A stretch of 64,000 bases of DNA, taken from contig NC_065874.1 in NCBI RefSeq assembly GCF_933775445.1, positions 34,642,093 to 34,706,092 of the forward strand, given 5' to 3'. This document shows positions 1 to 16,291 of the stretch, piece after piece. The notes under the pieces were generated by a model. The model was not told the DNA's origin. It saw nothing but the letters and a program-made list of their open reading frames with translations, and ran no database searches. Position numbers and translations under genes: made by a program. The stretch comes from Argentina anserina (lineage: Eukaryota > Streptophyta > Magnoliopsida > Rosales > Rosaceae). The first letter of the stretch is position 1. The number at the start of each line of letters is the position of its first letter.

Positions 1-1204
1 TATTTTTTGTGCATATATATATATTTCACGCGTGCACACACATATTTCAAACATATTTTCGTAAATTTTTATTTTTTAAATTATATTTTATAAGTATTAT
101 TGTGATGAAAAAGAAGAAATGATAAAATGAACATAAATAAATTATTTTTATAATAATTTAGAACCGTTTGATTAATAAAGATATTATTATTTTTCATTTA
201 AAATTACATTTTTATATAATTTTAATCGTTAATGTTACAATGTGACGTGACATGCCACGTAGGATTGCGACGCTGGTTTTGGCGCCATATTATGACTCCT
301 TAGCACTCCTCTAATTTATTTATCTTGCAACAGAGAGACCTGGATTTCCATATGAAAGTTAGTTCCAAATAGTAGTACTATGTTATCCCTACATCAAATA
401 TTTGGTCTTTGATGAGACTACCCTTCTAAATGACATTGACAATATTGAACTTAGTGTTCGGATATTAATATTCCCCACTTTCAATCCATATCATCAATCC
501 TAAACGCATCAGACCAACTCCCACGTTCTAAAATTGTGGGCTAGTAATTAAGATCCTACAAAGATTGGATGCAACTCCAAATAACGACAACCTTGGTGGA
601 AGGTTTTACAGGACTTGCAAATTAATTTATTTGATGTGGAGGCCAGGTTCCTCATCGGAGCAATCAACATTGCAAGACTCGTATTTCTCGAATTTACGGC
701 GGTGGTAGTGGTTGTTCTTGTAAGTCTACGTCAGAATCTCTAAAACATATTTAGAGCAAACAATTTGGAGTGAAAGGCGAAAACTTTGACTGCATTTTTC
801 AGAAAGAGGGATAGTTGAATTGAATTGGGTACTTGTTAAATCCACTTGATTTTGTTGAATGCGTTAAGTGACTAATTTTGGGAATTAACATGTCTGAAGT
901 GTAAAGAGAAATAGTGATGGGAAATAGAAGCTTCAACTAAATCAATCTCATAAAGGGGCAGACTGCATCATAGATAAGAGAGGTATAAGAGGCACACAAG
1001 TCATGAACAATATACGAACAATAACTCCCCCAACTCAAAAATAGTATATACTAAATTGGTGGGGTATGCTACACCCTTAAGCACACATACCTTATGTGGA
1101 TGTTCTAGTATGAAAATGATATTCGATTCAATTGGAGTTCATTTTTGTACAATTCTTGTTTGCGACTCTTGAAGAAAGGCTATCTTTTATGTCTAATACA
1201 AATC
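1..1204. other. AT-rich intergenic sequence, no gene seen
   Basis: No open frame resembles a known protein on either strand and no RNA gene is evident. The stretch has short AT tracts and scattered stop codons in all frames. It lies upstream of the GC-rich insert and the PP2A gene. Confidence 0.6.
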
Positions 1205-1623
1205 TATATAACAATCTATATATATAACAACATAAATTATCAGATGCTGACGTTCAGACAGTATGCACCGTGCAGATTCGACGATTCCGGTCTCCGGCGA
1301 AGCGCAACAATGACGTCGACCAGCATAGCCGCACTCCCCTCCTCCTGGAGCTACTATTTGTGTCGGCCGGAGCTGCAGCTTACGCTGAAAATCTTGAAAT
1401 CTACGCACGGTGCTCAAAAACTTGAATTTGTGAGATTCCAGCTGTCGTGGGCCGGCGCTACAACTCCAACCGGCACAAACAGGAGCTCCGGGAGGAGGGG
1501 AGTGTGGTTGTGTTGGTCGGCACCGTCGTTGCGCGTTGCCGGCGGCCGGAATCGCCAAATCTACACGATGTGAACCGCCCAGACATCCGTAGTAGAGACA
1601 AACTGTATATAACAATCTATATA
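1205..1623. repeat. GC-rich insert flanked by 18-bp direct repeats
   Basis: The 18-mer TATATAACAATCTATATA occurs at 1205-1222 and again, identical, at 1606-1623. The 383 bases between are clearly more GC-rich than the surroundings (CCGG, GTCGGC and GGCGG runs). Two long overlapping frames, 142 codons on plus and 156 codons on minus, arise from this composition and show no recognisable domain. A perfect direct repeat around a compositionally foreign block looks like a target-site duplication around an insertion, such as a retroposed fragment. I could not see a poly(A) tail or terminal inverted repeats. Confidence 0.5.
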
Positions 1624-1919
1624 GGACATTAAACTTTGAGCGGTCAATCTGTAAGCTTGACACTATGTTTAAAGAGCCTGACTTTCGTATAGTTGCGCTC
1701 TTAGTCAGCCTTCAAAATTGGAGCATGAATAGTCTTAATCTTTGTTTTGAAGAACAGATAAACAACTCAAATGTTACAAATACTATATTGTGACTTGTGA
1801 CTGAACTCCGTCCATCCCGTATGAATGAGACATATTATTGGCTTCTTAGTTCTTAAAACTTAAATTGTCTTCCATTCTCATTTAGTTATCTTATTTCAAT
1901 TCAATTTTTTTTCTCAAAA

Positions 1920-2350
1920 ATAAAAGGACACGAACACCTCTCGTTCCTCACGCGCTCTAGAACCCCAGTGTTCCATCCCCCCCCCCAATCAGAAATTCAG
2001 AACCCGCGAAGCCCACAGATTGGTCCCGAATCCTCTCCAACCCGCGTAGCAAACTCCAAAAAACACAGAAATAAAAAAGAAAAAGAAAATTCAAAACAAG
2101 TAAAAATAAATAAAAAATTGATCCAGAAAAAAAAAAAACAAGTAAAAAAGGCCTCTTGGTTTCTCCTCCACCGTCCCTCCTCTCTTTCCCTCTTCTCACT
2201 CTCTATTTTCCAAGACGCGAGAGAAACAAAAAAAAAAAGGAAACAAAAGAAAGAAGAAGAACGAAAGAGGGGAAAGCACAAAATCTAGGGTTTTCTGGAT
2301 CTCCAGATTTAGGGGTTTCTCGATCCGGCGAGACGGACGGACGGACGACG
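1920..2350 (+). promoter_or_regulatory. Probable 5' leader/promoter of the PP2A gene
   Basis: A low-complexity region directly before the start codon. It contains a run of nine C at about 1978, long A-rich tracts with AAAAAGAAAAAG-type repeats, a CT-rich block at 2160-2205 and the common plant leader motif CTAGGGTTT near 2285. The transcription start cannot be fixed from sequence. The purine/pyrimidine tracts generate several spurious short frames on both strands. Confidence 0.4.
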
Positions 2351-6208
<3,858 letters not shown>

Positions 6209-7123
6209 TTGGACTGTTAAATCAGTTGCTGAATTACCTGCTGCTGCTGCCTGCTAGAAAGTTTATGGGTTGATGGTTCTACTAATTTAAGACTTTTAAC
6301 TTCACAACAGTCGTGGTCAGTTGAGGAAAATCTTGTAAGATTGGCGGGTGAGGCTTCCGTGAATTGTGTTCAAGTTCAGCAAAAGGAAGAAGCAGAGGCG
6401 GTGACACTGTTGCAGCATATGTATCATTTCCAGCAAACAATGTGGCATCTTCTGTTTCTGATTTTTCATTCCGTTCCTATTTTCTACTTATTTTTTCTGT
6501 ACTAGGATGGCTTTTTGAGGGGTCTGTAGAGGGACGATGAGCTCACTTCATGTAATGGGTGCTTTTATAATTTTCCCCTTGGTACGAATGAATGCTACGT
6601 GTTATCCCATAGGTTCATTTTATTTGATTACTTAATAGTTAAGTTGAGTAACATCATTTTCCCTTTTTTCTTTTTCATCCTTGCAACTATACCTAATATC
6701 AGTGGTTATGATCTTGAGGATTCTTGGGAGCTTCTGGTTTATGTTCAGGCTATCAGAAAAAAGTGAATGTAAAATGAGATTGGACTGTCGTTAGTCTAGG
6801 AGATCGTTTCAGGGCGAAAAGTGCTTTCTACTTCCGGAATTGTCCAAATTGTTGATTTATGTCTGTACACGGGGTTTCTCGGTTTCTATTGCTATTAATC
6901 CTGGAAAAATCTGAATAATGAGTATTCCTAATTTACTACTTTGTTTTGTTGATGTTTGCTGTGGAGATTAGGTATTGATATCCAATCTAGCTCAGATTAC
7001 ATGTTTGCTCTGCAATCTGTGTTCAGATCTAAAGCCGAGAAGCACATGCAAAAACTGTGGTATAGACTTGATTTATAAAATGAATACGCAGTATAGTTAT
7101 ACACAGGTGATCCTACTGAGAGA

Positions 7124-9060
7124 TCAAACTAGTGTATCAAGAGACTTTGTGTAAGCCAACGGCAACATGAGAAGTTTCTTTGCTCTTCCCACATATGCTC
7201 TCTTTGTCAGGTTATCGTAGTCATTTTCCTCGATTGCGTCCAATATGTTTCGATATATCAGCAAAGATGACCAGACCTGCAAAAGATGCTGATCATTAGA
7301 AAACATGACAAATGCAGAGAAGAAAGTACAAAACTTGTCTTTATTTGCCTTGTGGTGTAGTAGGAGTTGATTTGTCTTTCTTGTCTATCTATGAAAGCGA
7401 ATTGTTTTCATAGTATTCGGGATGATCTACTTGATGACATGAATGTCAAAAACTACATACCGGCCAACGGCTATCCTTGTCAAGTTGAGAAGCACCTTCT
7501 TCTGCCAGGTTGAAATAGAATCTTGCTCTGGTAATCTGTTCTTTCATGAACTCTCTCCATTGATCAGTAACCTTCCTTGAAAAAACATCGTTATCGCATA
7601 ACCCAAATTGTGCAAGCTCATCTTGGGGAAGATAAACTCTACCTCTAGCAGCACTAGAATAGAATAAAAGAGTAAAAAAGATCAGGAACAAGGTGATATG
7701 AGGAATCAAAAACTGACCAATTTTAAGGAACAGATTCAAGAAACTTACTCCTCTCCAACATCTCTAAGTATGTTTGTGAGTTGATTCCCTATACCCAAGT
7801 AGAGTGCAGCATCATATGTACTCTGAGCAGAAATCAGAGAATCTGGTGCAATTCCCATTACAGGAACACTCATGAGGCCAACAGTTCCAGCCACATAATA
7901 GCAGTACAGATAAAGCTCTTGAAAATTCTGATATCGGCATTTTCTTGTGTCCATTCGCATCCCCTCGATCATGTCCCTAAAAGGCTTTAGTCAATGAAAA
8001 CAATAATTTTGTGAGATCAAATATACTACCACGAAATTCATATGCAGTCATCTTCATGAAATAAGAAATATGGAAGCAAATTATAAGCACCTTGATGTCC
8101 AAAGGGAAGCTGAGAACAGTGTGAGTCAATGCAGCATCAAGCATGTCATAAGGCCGACCTTCGAAAAGGTCTTCTAGTCTCTCTTCCCATCTATCAAGAA
8201 CTTCAGAGTTCATGTGCCCAGAATTGGGGCCATCAACCAGTTCATCTGTTCTTCTACACCAAACTGCATTTTGTTTTCAAAAGAGCACTTCAGAAAAGAT
8301 CCAAAACTTAACTTAGAAAAAGTGACTTGAAGTGGGAACAAAGATTAAACTAATCGTAAGGGCATGTTTTCTGGCCCAACTGTCAATCTACCTCATATAA
8401 AAACTAGAATATACCTGATTAATAGTCTAGATTAACAGTTTGCAAATAAAGCATGTCCCATTAGATATGAACTCAGAGAGATAGTTCTTACCATAGATTG
8501 CCCATATGGCCTTTTGACGCTCCTCTGTCATTAGCAAAGTGCCTGCATCAATAGAATCAACCAGACATGAATCACTGAATCTCATAGTCATGCAAAAGGT
8601 GACCAACTTACAAAGCAGAAGTTTGGCAAGAAAAGATCATGGAATATGCTATTGAAGTAATGAAATTAGGAAATTTGATGTAAAGATATAGAACAAAAAG
8701 GAAAAAGAGAAAAAGGAATGAATTTGGACCTAGATAGAATGTCTTGGCATATTCCGCACAGATGTTCCTGCACCTTTCATACGCTTCTTCAAGAAAGCTT
8801 GGATCAAACTGTGACTTTTGACTAGTACCTTTGTTGGCCGTGTTGTGAGTCTTGGACTGTCTCCGAACAATTTCTTGTACATGCAAATCACCAACAGAAA
8901 TGCCTTGAATTGATAGTTCAGGAAAAGTACGCGCGCTTCTTCGCTTGGGAGCTGTATTCACTTCAGCTCTTATTGCTGTAAGCATAGATTTTGGGGGTAG
9001 GAGCTTTCCATTGCTCTCTCTTATGTAAGGCTTTGGTGTAAGTGAAAGTGTAGAACTCAT
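7124..9060 (-). CDS. PSY: Phytoene synthase, chloroplast
   Basis: Condenses two geranylgeranyl diphosphate molecules to 15-cis-phytoene, the first committed and usually rate-limiting step of carotenoid synthesis, in plastids. Six exons on the minus strand: 9060-8730, 8542-8492, 8263-8091, 7984-7749, 7653-7461, 7276-7124, giving 378 aa. Internal exon sizes 51, 173, 236 and 193 are the conserved plant PSY sizes. Both aspartate-rich Mg/diphosphate motifs are present: DELVD at about residues 134-138 ([11 protein letters not shown]) and DVGED at 260-264 (NILRDVGED). The N-terminal roughly 80 residues are Ser/Arg-rich and lack acidic residues at the start, fitting a transit peptide. It is somewhat shorter than typical PSY (about 390-440 aa), mainly at the N-terminus. 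Which PSY paralogue class it belongs to cannot be told from sequence alone. Confidence 0.95.
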
Positions 9061-10864
9061 TTGGCAGTTCCTTTGTTACTTCCTTTCTACAGGTCTGGCG
9101 AATATGAAAGAAACATGAAATGACTCTCTTATATATATGCATATGAACATTACACCTCATCTCCCTCTCTCTCTCTGTTGTAATTATCTTACTGTAGCAA
9201 AGATTTGGAAGTATAATGCTGAATGCAACGCAGATATGAGTCGCATATTCAATCTCGGGTTTAACTTCATGCGTTACTTTTACGGTTTTACCTCAGCTTC
9301 TTTACATGTTCATGATGCGTATTTTACCTCTATAGTCGAATTAAAATTAAGGTTAATATCATAGATGGATTATACAGTCTGTTACCTTTAAACTTGAATA
9401 CAATGAACTTCATTGGGTGTGAAGCAAAGACGAGTTTTACAATGAACTTGGGTGCCGTCTTTGGGTTATCTACCAGAAGGAATCAACGAAAGCAACATTG
9501 TTTACAAAAGCTGTCCTGTACTATGATCTAATACTAGAATCTTTTTCAGCCATTATGCCCCCTTTAAACTTTGGTTCCATTTTGATGTTTTGTTCTGTAG
9601 TTCTATTTAATTAGGATTGAGGTTGGCTCCAATGGGAATTAAGTATGTAAGAAAAGAAAGATTCCAGGACAGGATGTATATAAAACATGAGAGTAAAACA
9701 AGGAGGAACAGATTATACTAGTGTCATGTTATAAGAAAGGAATGCTAACGCGGACTGGGAACTATATAATTTCATGACAAGTGGTGGTATGTCATTTTCT
9801 ATAATTTAGTTCACTTCTGAACTAACCATAGTAAAACATAATAGAGTAAATATACCTTACTGGTGACAAAATTGACCTAGTAAACTCATTCTGTTCTGGC
9901 CAATTATTAATGACCGAGTGGTAGACTGGTAGAATTGCTGTATTTGTAAGTAATAGAACTGCTTTCTGGTGATGTTATTGATACCATCCTTTTTACTTTT
10001 CATTTGGCAAGATCAAATATGTTATTTTGAGACTGACTTGAGTTTTACTCTCTTGACATCAAACAGATCATTAATTTTTTTTCCAGTAGCCATATATATG
10101 AGGACAACCAAGACCATTCCAACAAGGTTTCACATTTTGTTTTTGTACAGAAACAAACAAAAAGAAATTACTAGAAGTAAAACTACGTAAAAATATATAG
10201 TTTCCAACAAGATAATAGATCCTATGGTCGGTGGAACGAAGAAAACTGGGAGAAAGTACCATTACTTGACAACTAGTGACATTTTTATAATGAGAGAATG
10301 ATGTTCGGCACCAGAAGATAAACAAACTAAACTGGGTTTTGAGTCAAATTTGTCCAACAACCAAAGTATCAGCACTTGAAAATGTAATGTGTGATCTAGA
10401 GATGTCTGGGAAGCTAAAAATTATAGACAGAACCAGATCAAATTACAGTAAGGAAGTTGATGCATAGAGGCACCAGGTATGCTGAAAGCCTGAAAGAGTA
10501 ACATGTCAACAATATAATACTCGTGCAATCTTTGACTGATGAAACACATCTTCCATGCATGTGCATCTGTATTATCTTATACTATCATGCAAATCATTGT
10601 TGCACTACATTGTTTCACTTTTTTTTTTTTCAAGAAACATTACTTTTCTTCTTTTGGTTCTCAATATGCATGTTTATATCAACATATGGCGAAGCATAAA
10701 CTATACAAAGTGTACCTCTCCAGCAACTTACATCAGTTACATGTCACTTTGTGGTTCTGTGAACTTTGATATTGTAACTTGTTGATTTGATAGTGTTGCT
10801 GAAGTTTTCCTTTCCTAATATATACAGCTGATTTGTCTCCATTGCAAGTTACATAGATGTTACA
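9061..10864. other. Intergenic: promoter side of PSY and 3' side of the neighbouring gene
   Basis: AT-rich with no coding signal. The minus-strand PSY gene starts at its left border and the unknown plastid-type gene ends at its right border. Short frames here (for example 73 and 84 codons around 9969-10325) overlap on both strands and match nothing recognisable. A T-run lies at 10620-10630. Confidence 0.6.
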
Positions 10865-12959
10865 TCACTCTTTTATGTTTACGTCTATTGTCATGGGCTT
10901 AATTGCTGCCAAAACCACAGCAACTTTACATGCAAGGAATCCAACCATTCCAGCCAAGACTTCTTTTGGTGTGAAAACCATTGGGACATCCCCAGAGCTA
11001 TACTTCACTGTAAATAGAGCAAGACCAAAAGCCAATGCTAGGCCAAGTAGTGGCCCCTTTGTTCCTCCAAACATTTGATTGGTACTTTCACTGTCCACAG
11101 AAAATGATTCCGGAGCAGGTAATCCATCAACTGACCTTTGCAGTAGAAGAAGATATAAGAAGCCCCCAATCCCACCTGTTAAAAATGCTGAACCAGCGTT
11201 TTCCCCGACTGAAAAGGATGCAACTGATGTACCAAATAAGACCAGTATGGCATCATAAAGTAGCAAAGAGAACTTCAAATCCGCGTATTCTCTCATAGTT
11301 TCCTCATTTGATATGCCTTGGCTCACAGATATACTTGATTCAGGGAGGGTTTTAGTCAACATGGTGAAGGGGTCAACCCCATATAGCTTGGTAATAAGGC
11401 AAGGTCTAAGTTCCACCATGGAGCTGTCACTTCTCTCTCCGAGCAAGATGTCCTCTGCTTGGAAGTTGTAATCGAAACCAACATACTGAGGTTTCTCTCC
11501 ATCTATTTCCTGACTTTCCTCCAAAGAGATATCATTCCCATAAATAACAGTCAAGTTCACACTTCCTAACCTCCATTGGCCTGACCTCAGAGAGTTAAAA
11601 AACACAAGTTAGAATTAGGTCAGTATTGGCAGAAAATTAAACTTCTAAGCTCACAAAGAGTAGTCTCTTTGTAACCTTGATAGATCATCAGCAAGTCCTT
11701 TATATGAAACTGAGGGAAAAAAAACGTGCAGACATATTCATTGGCCTATACTTGGCTACTGGTAATGACTAAGGAGTAACCTGATTCAAGACTGATCCAA
11801 ACAGCTTCAATATTTTTGAGTTTAGGTCCCTTAAAAGTGAACTCATCAAAAGAACCTCTTTGAAACTGAATTATCTCCTCCGCTACCTCTTTAGAGTCAT
11901 CTAGTCTCAAATTTGAGGGTATCCTCTGTAGTATGGAGTCACCATTTTCGTCTATCATGCACAAGAGGATTCCAGCAGTAACGTCAGAGAGACCTGAACC
12001 ATAAACATTACTAGTACCTAGCTTGACCTTATACAAAGCCTGAGTTTCATAATCCTGTAACGACAAGAAGCTTTTCTCCACTGAGATATCTGTGCATATA
12101 TTCACTTCGGTGGCTTGAAATAGTCGTGAAGGCTTTGCATAGTCTGGAAAAATGGAAGCTTTCAGCAATTCCGGAAACCAAACAATAAAATCTAAGGCGG
12201 AAACATATAGTACTATAGAATACCATTAAGGAATGCAGTGAACCAGACACAATGGTAAAGGAGTTACGATAATAACGGCCATATACCCATTCAGGTATCA
12301 AAATTAAGGTACTTATACACAATAAAGATAATAACTTTAAGTATCTAACAGGCAGCTGAGCCTCTCAAAAAATCAAACTTGTACTGTGTACCCACAAAAC
12401 ACGATGTTGAACAGAAACGATAACTTGCAAGATTGAACAGGCACCTTAGGCTCTCCAGTATCAAAAGATCAAACCTTTACTGCGCATTACATACACTCAA
12501 ATGATATAAAAGAAAGAAATTGATGGCTCTTCTAAATCATGGCCACATACATGAAGAACCCAACTCAAATCCAAAGGAATGAATTCTAATAGGCCATTGT
12601 CACATAAGTTTGTCTTAATGTTTTCTTTTCTTTTGAGAACTGGGATTGCCTGTGCATGTATAGTACTTTATACATCTACATACGAATCTGTTGAATACAG
12701 TACCATTTAGCAAAACATCAGCTGCAATATGATGACATATTTAAACCTCTAAACTATTCATCATCAAAGATTCAAAGGAATATGGGTTTCGAGGTGTACC
12801 TCGAAATTCAGAGAGTCTGGAATGGATTTGAAAACGGGCAGTTGGGTTGTGAAGGTGAAACCTTTTGGAGTGAAAAGGCTTTTCTGGGTTCACTCTTGTT
12901 CTCCTGAGATTGGTCTGTTGTGTTGCAGAGATTACATGCCTTAAAGAAATGGACTCCAT
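10865..12959 (-). CDS. Conserved plastid-type multi-pass membrane protein of unknown function
   Basis: Four exons on minus: 12959-12800, 12143-11781, 11709-11676 and 11585-10865, giving 425 aa. The 34-bp third exon was placed by phase (donor after TCAAG, acceptor GAG) and keeps the frame. The N-terminal roughly 50 residues are rich in Ser, Thr, Arg and His with almost no acidic residues, as in a chloroplast transit peptide. The middle (residues about 55-200) is a soluble region with many short hydrophobic beta-like stretches. The C-terminal part has about four membrane-spanning segments: a LLLYDAILVLFG region, a GGIGGFLYLLLL region, a GPLLGLALAFGLALF region and an AGMVGFLACKVAVVLAA region. 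I recall similar uncharacterised plant chloroplast proteins (a DUF7755-type domain) but cannot name a function. The start is the only in-frame ATG before the transit-like sequence. Confidence 0.75.
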
Positions 12960-13085
12960 CGCTCAAGTTTCAGAAAAATGCTGAGACACGGAAGTGACGG
13001 AACAAAATGAAACAGAGTCGTAAACAGATTCTCCAAGTGCAAGTTGCTTGGTATGTTAAGCTTCACGAAATGGTTGAACATCGAA

Positions 13086-13157
13086 GCGTCTGTAGTCCAA
13101 CGGTTAGGATAATTGCCTTCCAAGCAATAGACCCGGGTTCGACTCCCGGCAGACGCA
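13086..13157 (+). tRNA. tRNA-Gly (anticodon TCC)
   Basis: A 72-nt cloverleaf. The acceptor stem GCGTCTG pairs with CAGACGC, followed by A as discriminator base. The anticodon arm is ATTGC-CTTCCAA-GCAAT with TCC at loop positions 3-5. The T arm is CCGGG-TTCGACT-CCCGG. The A box (TAGTCCAACGG) and B box (GGTTCGACTCC) are intact. No intron and no encoded CCA. T-rich runs follow at 13158-13180 and can serve as a Pol III terminator. The gene is divergent from the plastid-type protein gene, 127 bp from that gene's start codon. Confidence 0.96.
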
Positions 13158-14008
13158 TTTGTTTTGTCATTTTTCCGTTGTAGACTCACTCGCAAGTCGT
13201 CACCTATTCTTTTCTCACTATAGCTCAATTTATTTTCAGATAACAAGGTTGTGAAGTCTTATTGGTACATGTTATTTTCTCTTTTCTATAGTTACAGTTT
13301 AGGTATTGAATTAGAATTTTCACTGAGCTGTTACATGTTGTTTAGTAAAAATTCGATAATATGAATGTAATGTTAGTTTGATTTCCACTACCGTATATAA
13401 AATAGAGCTGTAACACGTTGTTAAGCAAAAAATTTGATGATATAAATGTAAAATTAGTTCGGTTCTCACTGCTATATGTAAATGAGCTCGCTGTGATTTG
13501 TACTTATATATTCCTTGTCTTTTAGGGGGTGTCATTGTGGCAATGTGTTGAATATTGAATTGAAGCAATCTCATTGCAAAGTCCAAAACCCTAAATAATT
13601 CTCAAGTGTGTCACTCTCGTATGGTATGAAAAAGATGCATTGTAAACCTAATTTGACCTTTCCAATAATATATATAGCAAAAATGGCCACTATCTCTAAT
13701 CGAAAGAAAGTTGGTTAATATCTTCCTCTTAAAATACTACAAGCTTAGCTTGCTTCTTTTGAATTGGGACGCTACAGGGACTGGGACTGGACCAACACTC
13801 TCATATTAGTCATATAGTTATATTTCAATGCAAATTCTGCTCCAGATTTTCTGGCAGAGACCAAATGCGTGCCACTAATTTCAGCTTCTGACAAACACCA
13901 TACTCCCTAGACTTCTCTTCCTACCCAATCTCAAACCTTGTTCATGTGAACTCGAACTCGAACTCGAACTCGAACTCAAAAACACACTACCAAATCCAAA
14001 AACCCAAC
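13158..14008. other. Intergenic between tRNA-Gly and the first polyamine transporter
   Basis: AT-rich, no gene seen. Two related copies of a roughly 70-bp unit occur near 13322-13400 and 13403-13480: each has GAGCTGT(T/A)ACA(T/C)GTTGTT, then a stretch ending in ATG(A/T)TATA/ATATGAATGTAA. This is a diverged local duplication. A CGAACT repeat (four ACTCGA-type units) at 13948-13976 immediately precedes the transporter start. Confidence 0.5.
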
Positions 14009-15412
14009 ATGGAATCGCCACCCAAGTCAGTTCCAGACCTCCCGATCACCACCACTACACCCACTGCGCCCACCACTCCAAACCCAAAGAAGCTCACTCT
14101 CATCCCTCTCATTTTCCTCATCTACTTCGAAGTCGCCGGCGGCCCATATGGAGAAGAACCCGCTGTCCAAGCCGCCGGTCCCCTTCTCGCCATTCTCGGC
14201 TTCCTCATCTTCCCTTTCATCTGGAGTGTCCCCGAGGCTCTCATCACCGCCGAGCTCTCCACCACCTTTCCCGGCAACGGCGGCTTTGTCATCTGGGCCG
14301 ACAGGGCTTTTGGACCTTTCTGGGGATCCCTAATGGGCACCTGGAAGTTCCTCAGCGGCGTCATCAACATTGCAGCGTTCCCAGTTTTGTGCATTGATTA
14401 CATGGAGAAGATAATCCCTGCTCTTGAATCAGGGTGGCCTAGGTACCTTGCTGTGTGTCTTTCGACTCTGTTTCTGTCTTTTCTCAACTTCACTGGCTTG
14501 GCTATTGTGGGTTATGCTGCTGTGCTTCTTGCTGTTGTTTCGCTTTCGCCTTTTATATTGATGTCCTTGATTGCTTTACCTAAGATTAAACCACATAGGT
14601 GGTTGAGTTTGGGGCAGGAGGGTGTGAAGAAAGATTGGAACTTGTTCTTCAACACTCTGTTTTGGAACTTGAACTTTTGGGATAATGTTAGTACTTTGGC
14701 AGGAGAGGTAGAGAAGCCTCAGAAAACTTTCCCCAAGGCTCTTTTTGTGGCTGTGATATTCACTTGCTTGGCTTATTTGTTCCCTCTTATTGCTGTGATT
14801 GGAGCGGTGGATGTAGATCAAAGCAGATGGGAGTCGGGGTTTCATGCCGAGGCTGCTGAAATCATTGCCGGGAAGTGGTTGAAGTATTGGATTGAAGTTG
14901 GTGCTGTGTTGTCTGGAATTGGTCTTTTTGAAGCTCAATTAAGCAGCAGTGCTTACCAAGTTCTTGGTATGGCAGATATTGGGTTTTTGCCTAGGTTTTT
15001 CGCTGTTCGATCCAAGAGGTTTGATACCCCATGGGTTGGGATTTTGATCTCCACAGTGATCACTCTTGGAGTTTCCTACATGAACTTTACAGATATAATT
15101 TCATCTGCAAATTTCTTGTACAGTTTGGGAATGTTATTGGAGTTTGCATCTTTCATCTGGTTGAGGAGGAAGATGCCAACATTGAAGAGGCCATATCGAG
15201 TACCCATGAAGCTGCCAGGTTTGGTGATCATGTGTTTGATTCCATCTGGGTTTTTGATTTTTGTGATGGCTATTGCTACCAAGACTGTGTATTTGGTTAG
15301 TGCTATAATGAGCGTGGCTGGAGTTGGATGGTACTTTTTGATGAGATATTGCAAGTCAAAGAAGTTGTTCAAGTTCAGTGCTAATGAAATTCAAGATATT
15401 GAAGAAGAATGA
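14009..15412 (+). CDS. Polyamine/amino-acid transporter, PUT/LAT family (paralogue 1)
   Basis: Member of the plant L-type (APC superfamily) carriers that import polyamines and paraquat; closest in my memory to Arabidopsis At3g13620 (PUT4). Single exon, 467 aa. The ATG at 14009 is chosen; the longer frame upstream starts at a GTG and runs through a CGAACT repeat. About 12 hydrophobic segments begin at [17 protein letters not shown]. Signature stretches are [10 protein letters not shown] in TM1, the loop [38 protein letters not shown] and [19 protein letters not shown]. The N-terminus is Pro/Thr-rich and cytosolic, and the C-terminus is short and acidic (IQDIEEE). It is the first of three paralogues within 8 kb and has all the acidic residues of the family motifs. 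Confidence 0.9.
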   Translation: MESPPKSVPDLPITTTTPTAPTTPNPKKLTLIPLIFLIYFEVAGGPYGEEPAVQAAGPLLAILGFLIFPFIWSVPEALITAELSTTFPGNGGFVIWADRAFGPFWGSLMGTWKFLSGVINIAAFPVLCIDYMEKIIPALESGWPRYLAVCLSTLFLSFLNFTGLAIVGYAAVLLAVVSLSPFILMSLIALPKIKPHRWLSLGQEGVKKDWNLFFNTLFWNLNFWDNVSTLAGEVEKPQKTFPKALFVAVIFTCLAYLFPLIAVIGAVDVDQSRWESGFHAEAAEIIAGKWLKYWIEVGAVLSGIGLFEAQLSSSAYQVLGMADIGFLPRFFAVRSKRFDTPWVGILISTVITLGVSYMNFTDIISSANFLYSLGMLLEFASFIWLRRKMPTLKRPYRVPMKLPGLVIMCLIPSGFLIFVMAIATKTVYLVSAIMSVAGVGWYFLMRYCKSKKLFKFSANEIQDIEEE

Positions 15413-16291
15413 CAAGAAATGTTGTGCGGTTAACGTTGAAGTTGTAGTAAGGCTTTCAAATCAAAATTTGCAGATGACTTGAGGGTTCTCCATGCATAAC
15501 ATGGAACACAGAAGCCAGAAATTAGGTGCCTTAGTTTTAGCCATGTCTGTTGGAACTTAGTTTTGCTGCATATATTGGATTATTGATTCACACATTGTGA
15601 TTAAGAAACAAAGTTATTTTGCTTACACCTTGGCCATTTAACTATTCTCAATGTAGTTCCATGATATTATGCAACTGAACTTTGTTCACAACTATGTGTA
15701 GTATGTTTGAATCTGAGAGTTTCTGCAATTAAAATTAACGTAGAAAAAACAAAAGACGATGTTTCTAATATACTCGTGAAGTGAATGTAGAAAGCTGCTT
15801 AATGATACACTACTTCAAAGACTTATGAGTCGGTTTGTATGAACAGTACCAATTAAAACTAGTTACCATCTGAAACTAGGAAAACAGATGATGAACTTTA
15901 CCTAAATACACTACCAATTGAAATTACTTTCCATCTGAAGCTAGGAAAACAGAGAAATTCATTATCTAAACACACTACCGTTTTTTTTTTTCGTTTTTTT
16001 ATTTTATGAGAAGTAAACACACTTACCGTTTGAGATTACTTCCCATCTGAAACTAAGAAACAGGGAGTGAACTTACCTAAAACTGAAAATTAGTTTGACC
16101 AATTGAAACTGGGGAACGGAGAGGATCTTCCCAAAGCTGCAAGTAAAAATATTCCTAATCACAACCTAAGACGCTGGAGATCCTCACTTATAAGTAGCCA
16201 TTCATACACATACATTCCAATCATCATTCAGAAAGCCGTCCATAGATCTCTCTCTCCTTCGGGGAGCAAGTATTCATAAAATCATTCAAGA
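15413..16291. repeat. Intergenic with imperfect tandem repeats upstream of the B3 gene
   Basis: From about 15847 to 16115 a unit resembling CCAATTGAAATTACTTCCCA followed by TCTGAAACTAGGAAACAG and GAACTTACCTAAA recurs three to four times (near 15850, 15913, 16025 and partly 16095) with substitutions and length changes. A TTATAAG element at about 16188 lies about 100 bp before the B3 start codon and may be its TATA box. The left part is the 3' side of the transporter gene. Confidence 0.55.

Noticed and set aside
1193..1663. Minus-strand 156-codon frame in the GC-rich insert
   Set aside because: Overlaps a plus-strand frame of similar length, shows no domain, and reflects base composition inside the insert.
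13946..14008. N-terminal extension of transporter paralogue 1
   Set aside because: Begins with GTG and crosses a CGAACT repeat; the ATG at 14009 is the first true start.
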